In this document: piece by piece, positions 29,548-40,190 of the stretch
Layout of the letters: each line of letters begins with the position of its first letter
Numbering within the stretch: the first letter of the stretch is position 1
Notes under the pieces: model-generated
Databases searched by the model: none
Told to the model about the DNA's origin: nothing
What the model saw: only the letters and a program-made list of their open reading frames with translations
Made by a program: the position numbers and the translations under genes
Source of the DNA: Asparagopsis taxiformis
Lineage: Eukaryota > Rhodophyta > Florideophyceae > Bonnemaisoniales > Bonnemaisoniaceae
NCBI GenBank assembly: GCA_030407315.1
Contig: JALQPE010000044.1
Coordinates: 1 to 64,000, forward strand
Length of the DNA: 64,000 nt
Reading direction: 5' to 3'

Positions 29548-31848
29548 AAGGCCACGACGGCCCCCGAAAACGCACACGAGCGTCGGGTTAAGCGCACGCG
29601 TGCGCGACGTTGCACGATGCAACAAACGAAGGCGACGAGCCGCACGAACGAGAAGCGAAGGCACAACGAGTGGCCGGGACGTCCACCCTTGCGTTGGGGG
29701 GGGCGCGATGCGTGCTAGAGCCGTCGCTCTTTTCGTTTTCGACACCATACGTTGGTGGAGGCACGAGCGCCAACGAAAGATTGGACGACGAGTCCACGCG
29801 CGGACGATTCACACGATGTGAAGAGCCACGACTGGCTCGACAGTGTTGACCGTCCCACGGGCAAAGGTGACGACACCACGGGCCACGGACGGACAACACG
29901 TCAGATTTTTCGCGCGAAAAATTATACGTGGGCCAGCGGGCCATGGACGCACGGTACGAAAAATCGGGCCGATTACAGTGCGTTAATCCGGCCAAATCTC
30001 GGGACACGCGTGCCCCGAAAATTTCGTAATTTGGCATGTCACGTGAGCCATCGTACGTCCCCGTGGACAACCGCTGACAACGAGTCGCATCGACCAACGA
30101 GGTCAACGCCAAACAGCTCGCGAGCTAACGGCAACGTGACGCCGGTAGGCGGAGAAACGACGTAGGACGGACGCGTCCCCAGCGAAGATGGCAACGGCCT
30201 CATTACGAAACCCCCGCACGAAGCGGAACGAAGCTATACGTTAGCTGACGAATTAGACCAACGGGTCTCAGCGCACGAAGCGCGCGAGTAAAGCGTGCGA
30301 ACGACGAGCCAACGAGGCCGCGACGACGGACGGCGAACCGTATCGCCATCGTGAGGCACGACGCCGAACGCGGTAGCCACGTACGGCAACCACGGAACGA
30401 CACAACGGTGTCCTGCCACGCGGGCATAACGAACGACGCGCGAAAGCGAAAAGCCCGCCGGCTAGTCGAACGCACGTAACGAAACACGAATACGCAACGG
30501 CGTACAAGCTGGTAGCCAACGTAAACGGCACAGCTGAAGGCAACAAGCCGACGAAAAGTTGGCTCACGTAACAGCCTCAAACGCCCGCGGGCATGCGAAA
30601 CGACTGCGTCAATCGCGTCCCCGTCGGGTTCGCAAGTCGAATAAACGGAATTACGCAACGGCGTAGAGGGCGAGCATTACGTATGCCCAGGTGCACGTCG
30701 CACCACATAACGAATGAGCTAACGAAACGCTCCTCGGACGCCGCGGCGAACGACGCCGCCACGCGAAACGGACTAGCGCAACGATTGCGCCACCGGCTAA
30801 CGTGAAGCCGCGGGAACGTGAAGCGCGACGGCGCTAACGGCGTTAACGGCCATACGAAAAGCCAAGCCCGCCGGCAAAGACGTTGTCTACGGAACCGCGA
30901 CGCGCCACGACGCACTGCCGCGCACACGCAACGGCGTGAAACGTCAAGCCAACTCATGCGCGAGTCGGCCTGACGCTTAGCGAATTTTTCGTCCGGCTCA
31001 CCGGAGCGAATTAAAATTGGCACCGACGTGCTACGTGCCAGAGAGCTCGAACGCTCAACGGAATTCGACACCCGACGGGGTTATCCGCACGAGGAACGAC
31101 GGCGGAAACGAATTCCGAGATAGTTACAAAATGATAACGCCACTGGCCAACGTGAAGCCGCGGCAACGCGAAGCGCGACGGCGCTAATGACGTCAACGGC
31201 TATACGAAAAGCCAAGCCCGCCGGCCACCACGTCGTCAACGAAACCGCAACGTACTGCGACGAATTACTGCGTACACGCCACGGCGTAGAACGTCAAACC
31301 GACTCACACGCGCGTCGGTCTGACGTTCGACGAAATTTTTCACCCAGCTCATCGGAGCAAAAATTAAAATTGGCACCGATGTGCTACGCGCTAAGGAGCT
31401 CGAATGCTCAACGAAATGCGACACCCGACGGGGTTATTCGAACGAGAAACGACGGCGGAAACGATTTTCGAGTTAGTTACTAAATGATACGCACGCCAAC
31501 GGGCTCTATGATCGAGGTTAACGTACCACTCGCAGTGAAAAGCCGCCGCTACGCGCCGCCGCTTTGCCGAATAATTGCGTGTGATACGAACCTGCCAACG
31601 GGCACGCGCCGCCGCGAACTCGAAGCACGGGCTACGTAAGCCATACGACACCCGACGGGGTAGACGCCACAACAAAAAAATTGTGGGGAGGGGCTTAACG
31701 CTAAACCCCTCCTCTGCTGCAGACGACCTGCCAAACGCAACTTACGAAGCTCAACGGAGCCATGCGATTACGCAAAGAAACAAGACGAAGTTTACGAAGC
31801 AATACGATGCTAGAGCCGACGTGGCCTACGAACTAACCTAGGAACGAC
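29548..31848. other. Non-coding interior of the retrotransposon between pol and the antisense ORF
   Basis: About 2.3 kb with no frame that looks coding; the many moderate frames on both strands come from ACG-rich composition. It contains the 350-bp duplication (30790-31490) and a PPT-like tract AAAAAAATTGTGGGGAGGGG at about 31674-31693. The phrase CGACACCCGACGGGGT recurs near 31066, 31420 and 31647. Confidence 0.5.
30790..31490. repeat. Diverged 350-bp tandem duplication
   Basis: The block from about 30790 (CCGGCTAACGTGAAGCCGCG) repeats from about 31140 (TGGCCAACGTGAAGCCGCG). Later matched landmarks are GCACCGACGTGCTACG at 31019 and GCACCGATGTGCTACG at 31369, a constant offset of 350. The two units differ at many sites, so the duplication is much older than the LTR pair. 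Confidence 0.85.
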
Positions 31849-34077
31849 CTAGTAGCGACGAGAACGCTTGCCCGCAGGGTCATACGGACCAGGGCCTTCG
31901 CCGCGGCTATCGTGGCTGCGGCTGCGACTGGGCTGAACGAAGCCCGGCGCGTACGGATCGACGGTCTGCGTGACCACGGGGGCTCGCTCGCGACGAGACG
32001 CGGGATCCCTAGCGTAAGGATCCGCAGTCCCGTGACTGCGCGTATCCGAAGGGCGCGCCGGAGCGGGGTCGCGTGGCAGGTACGCCGCTGCGTGACCATA
32101 CCCGACGGGGTCGCCGAAGCCGCCGCCACTCGCGTAACCGTAAGGTTCATTACGAACGCCAACGGGCGGCGCGTAACTACGAGTCGCCGCGGCGAGACGC
32201 TCCGAAATCGCGCGTTCCGTTGCCAAGCGGGCAGTCAGGTCCAACGTCTGGGCCCTGAACTCTTCGGCTGCGCGAGCCACGGACGAGATGAGGGAACGGA
32301 TAACCCAGCCGTCCGCACGAGGCGGAGCGGACATCGACGTACCGAGAAGCCGACGGGCATCCTCATCGGAGACGCGGTCGTCCAGGCTCACGAAGCGTGG
32401 CGCGCGTTCGGCCGGCGTGGCCACATTCGGACGACCGACCTGGGCAACGTTGCCCCCTTCCGTAGCCTCGCGTGGCACGACCTCTCGAGGTTCCGGCGCA
32501 CGCGGCGCTTCGTTTTGATGGCCACGACGGCCAGAACGTGTCCCTCGGGGGCGCTCGTTGCCCCCGAGGCCGCCGAAATAACCGGCACGATTGCCACGAC
32601 GGCGTTCGGAACGGGAAGCGACCCGCGGCACGTAAGCCCCATCGCTACGAACGGAGACGAACTCCTGGTTATCGCCGCTTGCGTAATCGGGACGTATAAC
32701 CCGATACTCCGGCCCCAACGCAAGGGCGCCGCGAACCTCAGCCAACGCGCTGGTGACGGAGACAAACGTGTCGGAACCGTCCACCGGGATTGCACGAAGC
32801 ATCTCGTAATCGGCCAGGAAGTCCAACGTGGACTCCGGCAGCAGGCACGCGCGCCCGAACACACGACGTTCCACGAACAGCGAGCACGCGAGCATCGCTG
32901 CGTGTTCGATGTCCACGGCCATGAGGAAACGTTCCTTCACGGGGGCAGGCGCGTCCTTCACGGCATCGGTGAAATAATGTACCACGCGTGGTAATAACGT
33001 GGACGACCCACGGGGGTACGGAAACTCCTCTACTACATCCGGCAACGGCGGGAAGTAGAGCTCGCTCGGGACGACCCACGGAGCTGACGCGTGCGACACA
33101 AGGTAATCGTCCGCGTTCACGTGGCGGAGAGCGAAGTGGTCATCGTACGACACGACGCTTTTGGAGATGACGCTCAACGAAAGAGCAGTCTTCCATTCGG
33201 CACGTTGCCTTTCGGAAAGAGTCCGCGGACATACGAATACGGACGCCACCGAGATGAACGGCGGTTCCTCGGGCGTCCCCTTCCATAAGTATGCGTCCAT
33301 ACGGTCGACGTAGATCGCGTCGTTGACGTCACGCAACCACGAGCGGTCGCAACGTATCGACGCCGGGATCTGGTAACGTTCCGATCCCGGCGGCCCGTTG
33401 GCGAAACGACGCCCGGCTGCTCGCCCCCACGTATCTTCGGCGGAACGCATATAGTCGACGACCGCGCGGGCGTCCAGACGATCTCTGGCCAACGTGGCGA
33501 GATCGTCATCCGTGATACCCACGCGGGGCAACGCAGCCCACGCGTGGGTCAGGACGCCTACGTTTAGCGCCGCACCGCCACGTGAGGCGGTGCCGACTGT
33601 CCCAACGGGGTCACCACCCTCCGGCGAGGGGTCCTGGCGAGGAGAACGCGGCGAGCCATCACGACGAGGCACGCCCGTGCGGGCCGCCGCCACAGCACGA
33701 CGCGAACGAGCGGCCGCTGCCATCGCGGCTACACCCATCGAAGGGGCCGCGGCATCCGGAATGATGGGTGACGAATTCCCCGAGTCGGACGCCGTTGCGT
33801 CATCATCACGTGGGGCGACGGCCCTAGCAGCCTCGGCAGGCGTCACGGAAGCCACCAGGCGAGACGGAGCCATGGGGCGAGACGAAGAGGCGACGGCCTG
33901 GGGGGCAACGGCTTCTCCCGCCCTCACGGATGGGGCGGGCGCGACGGACGCTTCCGTCGCTGGCGGCGCACCGGCCCCGACGAGGGAGGGAGCGCCCTGC
34001 GAAGGGGTTCTCGCTCCACCTCCAGCAGAGCCGGCGGGCCGCGGGGTGTTAGCATCGGTACTACGAGTCGTAACCAT
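31849..34077 (-). CDS. Antisense ORF of the LTR retrotransposon, unknown function
   Basis: A minus-strand frame between pol and the 3' LTR. From the first ATG (34077, MVTTRSTDANTPRPAG) it gives about 743 aa. The frame is open upstream to at least 34221 without an ATG, and that extension would add a strongly hydrophobic stretch (ARVALVVVLVALVVIIVY). The first third is Ala/Pro/Ser-rich and disordered. The middle (about 32650-33500) is a plausible folded region (CDRSWLRDVNDAIYVDRMDAYLW, VVPSELYFPPLPDVVEEFPYP, MAVDIEHAAMLACSLF). The tail is Arg/Ser/Gly-rich. I recognise no family; it does not look like env. Long accessory antisense ORFs are known in some plant LTR elements, which makes a regulated accessory protein possible. 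Confidence 0.6.
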   Translation of the reverse strand: MVTTRSTDANTPRPAGSAGGGARTPSQGAPSLVGAGAPPATEASVAPAPSVRAGEAVAPQAVASSSRPMAPSRLVASVTPAEAARAVAPRDDDATASDSGNSSPIIPDAAAPSMGVAAMAAAARSRRAVAAARTGVPRRDGSPRSPRQDPSPEGGDPVGTVGTASRGGAALNVGVLTHAWAALPRVGITDDDLATLARDRLDARAVVDYMRSAEDTWGRAAGRRFANGPPGSERYQIPASIRCDRSWLRDVNDAIYVDRMDAYLWKGTPEEPPFISVASVFVCPRTLSERQRAEWKTALSLSVISKSVVSYDDHFALRHVNADDYLVSHASAPWVVPSELYFPPLPDVVEEFPYPRGSSTLLPRVVHYFTDAVKDAPAPVKERFLMAVDIEHAAMLACSLFVERRVFGRACLLPESTLDFLADYEMLRAIPVDGSDTFVSVTSALAEVRGALALGPEYRVIRPDYASGDNQEFVSVRSDGAYVPRVASRSERRRGNRAGYFGGLGGNERPRGTRSGRRGHQNEAPRAPEPREVVPREATEGGNVAQVGRPNVATPAERAPRFVSLDDRVSDEDARRLLGTSMSAPPRADGWVIRSLISSVARAAEEFRAQTLDLTARLATERAISERLAAATRSYAPPVGVRNEPYGYASGGGFGDPVGYGHAAAYLPRDPAPARPSDTRSHGTADPYARDPASRRERAPVVTQTVDPYAPGFVQPSRSRSHDSRGEGPGPYDPAGKRSRRY

Positions 34078-34666
34078 CGTGGTTACGCTGTACACGATAA
34101 TTACGACGAGTGCAACGAGCACGACGACGAGAGCCACGCGGGCTAAACGGAACAAGAGAACGAAAGGAACGGAGGTAGTAGTACCCAGCGGGGGAAGAGG
34201 ATAAGGGAGAACGAAAGGCAACGGCCTGGATGACGATGGTGAGAGGAAGGGTGAGCGACGATCGCTATCACGTTAAGCCGCCGCTTAAATATCCTTCGGA
34301 CGACCGTTGTCGACATGCCCGCTGGCAGATTCACGAAAAGGCCGCGGCCTGCGCTCGTATCGCGCTGAATTGAAGCACACCCGCGTGGTGGAATTGGACA
34401 CTGCATCCGTTGCAGGAAAACGCCTAAGCGAGGCATTGACGTACGACGCCAACGGGCGGGCCGCGATGATTACGAAAGAGCCGGAGCGCACGCGCGCGCT
34501 CCGGCGCCGTGGCGATTCGATCAGCCAACCGGGCCATGTACGTTTCAACGAGATTTTTCGGGACAACTGCCACGTCCGCAGTTGTACCCGAAAAGGCGCC
34601 ACGGCCCCGTGGCGCGTCCTGACGGGCCTCGCGTGGCCGGGACGTCCACGTGTGGGGGTGGGGCTG
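34078..34666. other. Region between antisense ORF and 3' LTR, with polypurine tract
   Basis: Holds the probable leader/promoter of the antisense ORF and several GC-rich dyads, for example CCGGAGCGCACGCGCGCGCT near 34483. The last bases before the LTR (GTGTGGGGGTGGGGC, 34650-34664) are purine-rich and correctly placed for the polypurine tract that primes plus-strand synthesis. Confidence 0.55.
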
Positions 34667-35329
34667 TGTAGTATACGTGGCAATTCCGAAATTGCAAATA
34701 TTTACGTTTTTCCGCGGAATTCGAATTTCGCCGGATACGACCGGCGACAGCAATGAACGAACATTGCTGGCGCATGCGCGCGCGCAACCTGCACACGTGT
34801 GCAACGAACGTATTGGCAACGGCCAACGGACCAACGGGTCCCTACGTGTGACCCACAAGGTCCCTTCCCATTCGGGGACGTTACGAGCAGTGTTTACACT
34901 GTAAAGCGATGCCATCGTGGCCATATAGGTATTGGCATCGTGCCGGGAGGGAAAGGGGACAAGACAACGATCGAGCAACGGCTCTAGTCTACGACTGACT
35001 TCTACGTTTACGTTTACGTTTTGCCTAACGAGGCTTCGTCTCCGTCGAGCTGCGTACTCCCTACCCATCGCCGCACGTAAGGCTGATTGCGTGTAGTGCC
35101 TCCGGGCTTGGTCGAGAGCGCCTCCGGTGACGTGCCACCTCGTTTATTGAACGTAATCCTCGCGTGGATTGTTGCGTCGTGACGCTCGTGTCTACTCGCT
35201 AACCACTCTACCTTCTACCGTTCTAACATACAGTCAAAACACCAGCGGGTGGACTGCTCGTTTCGTTTCGTAAGGACAGCGTGTCCACTGGCTCGTACCA
35301 GCTACTTCTAGAACTAACGTTGTTCCACA
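34667..35329 (+). repeat. 3' LTR
   Basis: Starts TGTAGTATACGTGG and ends GTTCCACA, 663 bp, matching the 5' LTR throughout by eye. It is followed by gtatt (35330-35334), the target duplication. Confidence 0.97.
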
Positions 35330-35782
35330 GTATTGATGTTTAGCTGCATACTGAAGGAGAAACATCGAATAAATGCTGTAAATTAGAGTAGTAGACAATC
35401 CGAAAGAGAATTGCAACCGTGTTCTCATCTATATATAGTTTATTACCATAAAAAGATTACTATTGAGGCCTATTATACCATGTACTGAAGCTAAATTGTA
35501 AATGATTCGTGTATTTCATTCAGAAAAGGAAGCAGGAATCGTTGGAGGCATTAAAGATCGCTGAAGAACCCAACATGGGAAATCAAGTCACCTGTTACTT
35601 GAGTTAGGTAGGACACTAGTCAGTGTGAAGTTTTCGATAAGATGTAACGGTAAGAAAATATAGGTACTATAAACTATTACAGTGGCCTGGTTAAAAAGAG
35701 ACGGATACCATCTTATTAGTTGCCTACTAGTTGACATTAATCCACAATTTGTGCAAGGTTCTCTCGAATCCAAAGAGAAGAG
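35330..35782. promoter_or_regulatory. 5' region of element B, second part (transposase leader)
   Basis: The continuation of 20901-21854 after the retrotransposon. It is AT-rich and non-coding and ends directly at the transposase ATG. Separating it from the upstream half by 13.5 kb may alter transposase expression. Confidence 0.45.
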
Positions 35783-38700
35783 ATGAAACGAACAGCTGTT
35801 CGGAAGAAAGGTACACCTCGAAGAACCCGGAGAAGGTTTGAATCATTGCCAATCCCATACGAAAGTGGGACAAGGCACGAAAATGGGGAAACCCCGCTAG
35901 TTTCGAACGAAACATTCGAGGTTCACGCCGATATACCGGACGAAAACGTCGGAAAAGCATCTGCTGAAGACGAGAATATTTCTAGTGGCAATGGAGAAGA
36001 GCACATTGCATTTTTTGAGGCTAGAAAAGTTACGAGAGAAGAAGAAACGATAGGCTCTGAGGAAAGCTCGGCCGAGAGCTGTGATGACCACGACGGAGAA
36101 GAGGCGGTGGAAGATGACCGCGGACTTGTGGATAAACTGCTGACCTGGCCAGTATTCTCTGCAATAATATTGCTTAGTGGAACGCTACAGATGAAACGCA
36201 AGGACTATGAAGGTATGCGTGAGATGTCTAATTTCAAGCGGGACATTTCGGATCAAGCACCCAGCGACTCGTACATGAGGAAAGTCATTTTACCGTTCAT
36301 TCTGAAAACATGTTTCCCACAAAGCATGGATACAACGTGTGAAATAGATGTAACAAAAAGCGGCTCTAGGCTTGGAAAGATGTCTCCAGGACTGTCTAGT
36401 AGCCGTAGAGCTCATTGTACTACATCGGTACGAGTCGTGCTACCGAGCACATGGGCGGAAAGGGATATACAGACCGGACCCATTCTGGACTGCATAAAGT
36501 CTAGTAAAAGGGATAGTAGTGATGAAAGAGAAGATGAAGCATATCAAATTGCTTCAGAAAGTATTGAAAACTCTTTCATTGTCAAATGCCGTTCAGCTGT
36601 TCTGAATGACCCATTCCATCGCATTTCGGTAAGTGCATCAGATCATGACGGTCACAAGATGCACAGAAAGGTATACGCCCGACATGGAGACGAGTTGAGG
36701 ATCATATGTATGCCGACGACAAATCAAGAGGCCCTGGTGGCTAAGCTGGGAGGAGCCAGAAAGAAACAGGGAAAGAACATCGAAACTGGAAAGAATTCTA
36801 GGAGCAGAAGAAGTTTTACAGCAAGGAGTGACTGGAGAATTGAAGCTATCATCATTGCAAGTTATCTTGCAACCGGAGAAGAACAACAAGAATCAAATAT
36901 GGAAGATGTGATAGGCCCGCAAATCGATGCAATGGAAGAAACTGAGAAAAGAAATGCGAGGCGTGTCGTCTCCACCACAACGCTCGACGGAGAACATTGC
37001 AACAATGATATTCGGGCAGGTGACGCTATCACACTGTTTCGGCCAAAAAGTAAGTCTGATGGGAGCACATTTGAAGAGTTACTACTCGTGAACAGACATC
37101 TGAAAAAGGGACGCTCTGAACATGCGACTTTTCTCATTTGCTCCACAAGGGGAGCAACTGGGCAGCTACATCGCGAACAAATTCGGGTGAAAGACGTCCA
37201 GCTCATAGGAGCTCCAGACAAGAGGTCTAGATGGCACCCCGGCTCTAAACGTATGGATGCCTGCAGTGAGGGGAATCTTTCAGATGGCAGGAAATATATC
37301 GTATACCGATTTCTGCTATATGCTGATGACTTCCAGCCGTTCACAAGCCGGAAAGGAAGTTTTGGTGGCTGCTATATGCTTCCATTAGGCATACAGCCAA
37401 GCAAGAGAGCAAGCTTCCACGCAGTCCGCGTTCTTGGATTCGTTCCCCCGGGAGTTTCAACAAATGTTGTAATTGAGAGAGTTGTACCCGACATTGTGAA
37501 CGGAAGTACAGACGGTTTTCCAGCGAAAGATGCAAATGGAGAAGACGTGGTCATATTCCTGGATCCTGTTGGATTTATCGGAGATTACCCAGCTGTTTCG
37601 CATACTCTGGATGTCCGTGGACACACCAGTGATACACCATGCCATAGCTGCATTTTCGAAAAGCAAGATATGAGCAGCAGTGGAGGTTCACGAAATGCAT
37701 ACACAACATTGCTAGACAGTCAGATGAGTACGCATGCCCGAGGAATGCACCGAAACAAGCTTGTGAGGGAAGTCGCATCGCAAGATCAGCTCAAAGTTCT
37801 TGGACTAAGCCTAGATCCGATTGAGAATAAGGCACTCCATAATTTGAGTGAATCCCTTAATCGTGTGCGGAGAGGAGTTCCTACAAACGAAGAAGGAGTT
37901 CCAGTTGTTCCTTGTCAATTCGATCCATATCGCTCTGCTGTAGTTGCCCCAGACAATCTGCTCTCCGGACTGGCTCAAGATGTGATGAATGCGACAATCA
38001 CCGCAGCAACACCTGTACTTCGAAATGTTGCGGAAACAGTTCTACTGAATACCCTCCGAATGTTCTGTTTGAGTAGTCAGAGTCAGGTATTCGGGCAGAA
38101 CTACTTATTATCGATGAACATGAGCGATATATTCGCTGTTCTCGTTGTAGCTCCCCAAGCATTTTATTCGGCATTTCGTATCGTCATCGGGAACTCTTGG
38201 GACAGGTATGAAAAACTTGAACGTATTCTTCGTTTGCTGAAAAAGTTTCAAATGGTTGTTGCCAGCATTCGATTCATCCCAACATGGTGGATAGATGGAC
38301 TTGAGTCAACCAGGAGGTTCGAGGCCGAGAATGGCGGACGTCATGACCACATTCTAGCTCTTGTTTCAGACTATATGAAAGAACTGCATGAGGTATGCAA
38401 GAAGGATCCTATTGCAATGAAACATCTGGACAAACCGAACTTGCATCGGTTGATAGAATTTTGCGTACATACATTACCAGCTTTTGGAGCTGCGAAACAT
38501 GTGGAAGAGCTTTTATTCGAGAGAATGCACCAGCCTCTTAAAAGAGGGGTTCGAAACTCGAACCATAACAATGAACATCTGTCATCAATGGAGCTCATCA
38601 TGGCCGATGACTGGCTCGCACGAATAGCCATCACGCTGGGTGCGGTAGGTCACAATACAAAACAATGGACGTCTGCCGATTGCAGACGCGTGTATTTTGC

Positions 38701-39484
38701 ACTAGGAAAAGGAATTTCGGAGAGTCCACATGCGACAGAAGAGGCAGCAAAAAGATGCTTCTTAAGTCCTGTATTCCATCTCATATCAGAGAGGAGCAGT
38801 ACTATGGTGAGAACCCACTGTCCAATCACGCGGTGGCGAGGGGAATCTGTTGAAGACGCGAAAAATTTTCCGGCAGAAGAAACCGTCATGATGGCAAGGA
38901 TACGTAAAGCTTCTGAAACTTTTCTCAGAACCAGACAGGTAAACGGGTCTCAACATGGTGAACGACTATGGTGGCTCACTGCTGCACAAAGAGTGCGCAC
39001 TAGTCATGAGGGATCTGAGAGCGAATCGAGGTTAGGGCGTGCTGAACCTGGAAGCATCATTCAAGCAGTGTGCAAAGATGGATGGTATGATGCTGGTATA
39101 GTAGTACCCGCCCATAGCAGGACGAGCATGGAGGAATTCACATGTTCCAGACGTGTCCTTTTCGTCACATTGTCCTTTTTTATTGTGGTAGGGCAAGGAG
39201 AGGAGAAGAAGGCAAAGAAATGGAAGCAGAAAACTCCATATGCTGTCTGCATTCCCTTGACATGCACTGGAGACGGTATGTACCGGAAAGGTGGGAATGA
39301 TACTATAGTTCACGTTGAAATGAACGACGGGGTCCGAGAAGTTTTGCACGTACATAACTGCGAGTCAGGAGTTTGTTCATACGATAGACAAAGTGGCATT
39401 GTAGAGCACAATAGTGATATTCTTTCTGGTGGTGAAGTGAGCGTCTTAACTAGAGAAGATGGATACCCACCACGTTCAGCATAG
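35783..39484 (+). CDS. CACTA/CMC-type DDE transposase, element B
   Basis: A 1233-codon intact frame, clearly homologous to the element A transposase over its length but well diverged. It shares the basic start (MKRTAVRKKGTPRRTRRRFE), an acidic region to about residue 110, LLYADDFQPFTSRKGSFGG near 510, FLDPVGFIGDYPAVSHTLD with TPCHSC near 591-625, and RLIEFCVHTLPAFG with FERMHQPLKRGVR near 888-920. The shared D, D and E positions fit a CACTA-type catalytic core. The end (GGEVSVLTREDGYPPRSA) matches A. The intact frame suggests it was functional recently. ParB-Ox follows 706 bases downstream on the same strand. Confidence 0.82.
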   Translation: MKRTAVRKKGTPRRTRRRFESLPIPYESGTRHENGETPLVSNETFEVHADIPDENVGKASAEDENISSGNGEEHIAFFEARKVTREEETIGSEESSAESCDDHDGEEAVEDDRGLVDKLLTWPVFSAIILLSGTLQMKRKDYEGMREMSNFKRDISDQAPSDSYMRKVILPFILKTCFPQSMDTTCEIDVTKSGSRLGKMSPGLSSSRRAHCTTSVRVVLPSTWAERDIQTGPILDCIKSSKRDSSDEREDEAYQIASESIENSFIVKCRSAVLNDPFHRISVSASDHDGHKMHRKVYARHGDELRIICMPTTNQEALVAKLGGARKKQGKNIETGKNSRSRRSFTARSDWRIEAIIIASYLATGEEQQESNMEDVIGPQIDAMEETEKRNARRVVSTTTLDGEHCNNDIRAGDAITLFRPKSKSDGSTFEELLLVNRHLKKGRSEHATFLICSTRGATGQLHREQIRVKDVQLIGAPDKRSRWHPGSKRMDACSEGNLSDGRKYIVYRFLLYADDFQPFTSRKGSFGGCYMLPLGIQPSKRASFHAVRVLGFVPPGVSTNVVIERVVPDIVNGSTDGFPAKDANGEDVVIFLDPVGFIGDYPAVSHTLDVRGHTSDTPCHSCIFEKQDMSSSGGSRNAYTTLLDSQMSTHARGMHRNKLVREVASQDQLKVLGLSLDPIENKALHNLSESLNRVRRGVPTNEEGVPVVPCQFDPYRSAVVAPDNLLSGLAQDVMNATITAATPVLRNVAETVLLNTLRMFCLSSQSQVFGQNYLLSMNMSDIFAVLVVAPQAFYSAFRIVIGNSWDRYEKLERILRLLKKFQMVVASIRFIPTWWIDGLESTRRFEAENGGRHDHILALVSDYMKELHEVCKKDPIAMKHLDKPNLHRLIEFCVHTLPAFGAAKHVEELLFERMHQPLKRGVRNSNHNNEHLSSMELIMADDWLARIAITLGAVGHNTKQWTSADCRRVYFALGKGISESPHATEEAAKRCFLSPVFHLISERSSTMVRTHCPITRWRGESVEDAKNFPAEETVMMARIRKASETFLRTRQVNGSQHGERLWWLTAAQRVRTSHEGSESESRLGRAEPGSIIQAVCKDGWYDAGIVVPAHSRTSMEEFTCSRRVLFVTLSFFIVVGQGEEKKAKKWKQKTPYAVCIPLTCTGDGMYRKGGNDTIVHVEMNDGVREVLHVHNCESGVCSYDRQSGIVEHNSDILSGGEVSVLTREDGYPPRSA

Positions 39485-39749
39485 AGTGTTCCAGCACAGT
39501 GTTTATACATCAGTAAACTTTCGTAATTCATTTAGCAGCAGTCCTGATCAAGTCTTCCAACAAATGCTATACAAAATTTGTACATGTCGTTTGAAGAATA
39601 GAGTGGGATTTTGTTCCATGCGCACAAATAAAGTGTGTTTTGCGAAGAGCGTACGCACTTACGTACGTATGACGCCATTGGTACTAGAGATGGAGCCGCG
39701 AGTTGCAGGACTCCTAGTTCCACAAAGTTGAGTTCGCATAATCCAATGG

Positions 39750-39945
39750 AGAGCTGGCACCTGGCCAATGAAGTGGAAAATAATACCCGGTATAGTTTTC
39801 TGGCTCCAGTGACAAGTGGAGTATTGTGACTGATGGCTGTCTGCTGGCCAATGGGGAGCCGGCACCTGGCCAATGCAGTGGAAAATAATACCCGGTATAG
39901 TTTTCTGGCTCCAGTGACAAGTGGAGTACTATGATTCATGGCAAT
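39750..39945. repeat. 105-bp direct repeat (two units) with ATACCCGGTAT core, element B
   Basis: Two units with GGCACCTGGCCAATG, AAAATAATACCCGGTATAG and TCTGGCTCCAGTGACAAGTG lie 105 bases apart (ACCCGG at 39785 and 39890). They occupy the same place as palindrome array 4 of element A, between transposase and ParB-Ox. Frames across them are artefacts. Confidence 0.85.
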
Positions 39946-40190
39946 GGGATGGTTTTGGGAACGAAGGAATTGTGTGTGGGAAGTCCTTCGTCGAGGAATG
40001 ACAGATGGCCGAATACAATTGGAGCGCGTGGAAGGTGAATCAATAACTGATATTTCACGTTTAGACGTGTAGGGAGATCGTTTCCCGCCAAATACCACCT
40101 TGAAAGAGGAATATCTCTTGATCGTGTAGTCGGAGAGAAAAGGTGTCTTTGTCATCCTGAACGGCTTCTCTACGCGTCCAAATCTTTGCA

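Larger units (their letters stand above)
21855..35329 (+). mobile_element. Ty3/gypsy LTR retrotransposon with chromodomain (chromovirus type), 13.5 kb
   Basis: Two 663-bp LTRs that look identical by eye (TG...CA ends) bound the element, and the 5-bp target duplication gtatt lies at 21850-21854 and 35330-35334. Order: LTR, gag, pol (protease, RT, RNase H, integrase, chromodomain), a 2.3-kb non-coding stretch with an internal duplication, a long antisense ORF, a purine-rich tract, LTR. The gag frame is open; the protease motif is atypical and pol is not linked to gag in frame. The insertion lies upstream of the element B transposase. Composition is strongly enriched in ACG/CGA/CGT words compared with the surroundings. 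Confidence 0.97.

Noticed and set aside
29600..30658. Several 100-174-codon ORFs in the retrotransposon after pol
   Set aside because: They overlap on both strands in ACG-rich non-coding sequence, show no domain, and are not distinguishable from chance.
39635..39920. Small ORFs downstream of the element B transposase
   Set aside because: They translate the 105-bp repeat and have no other support.
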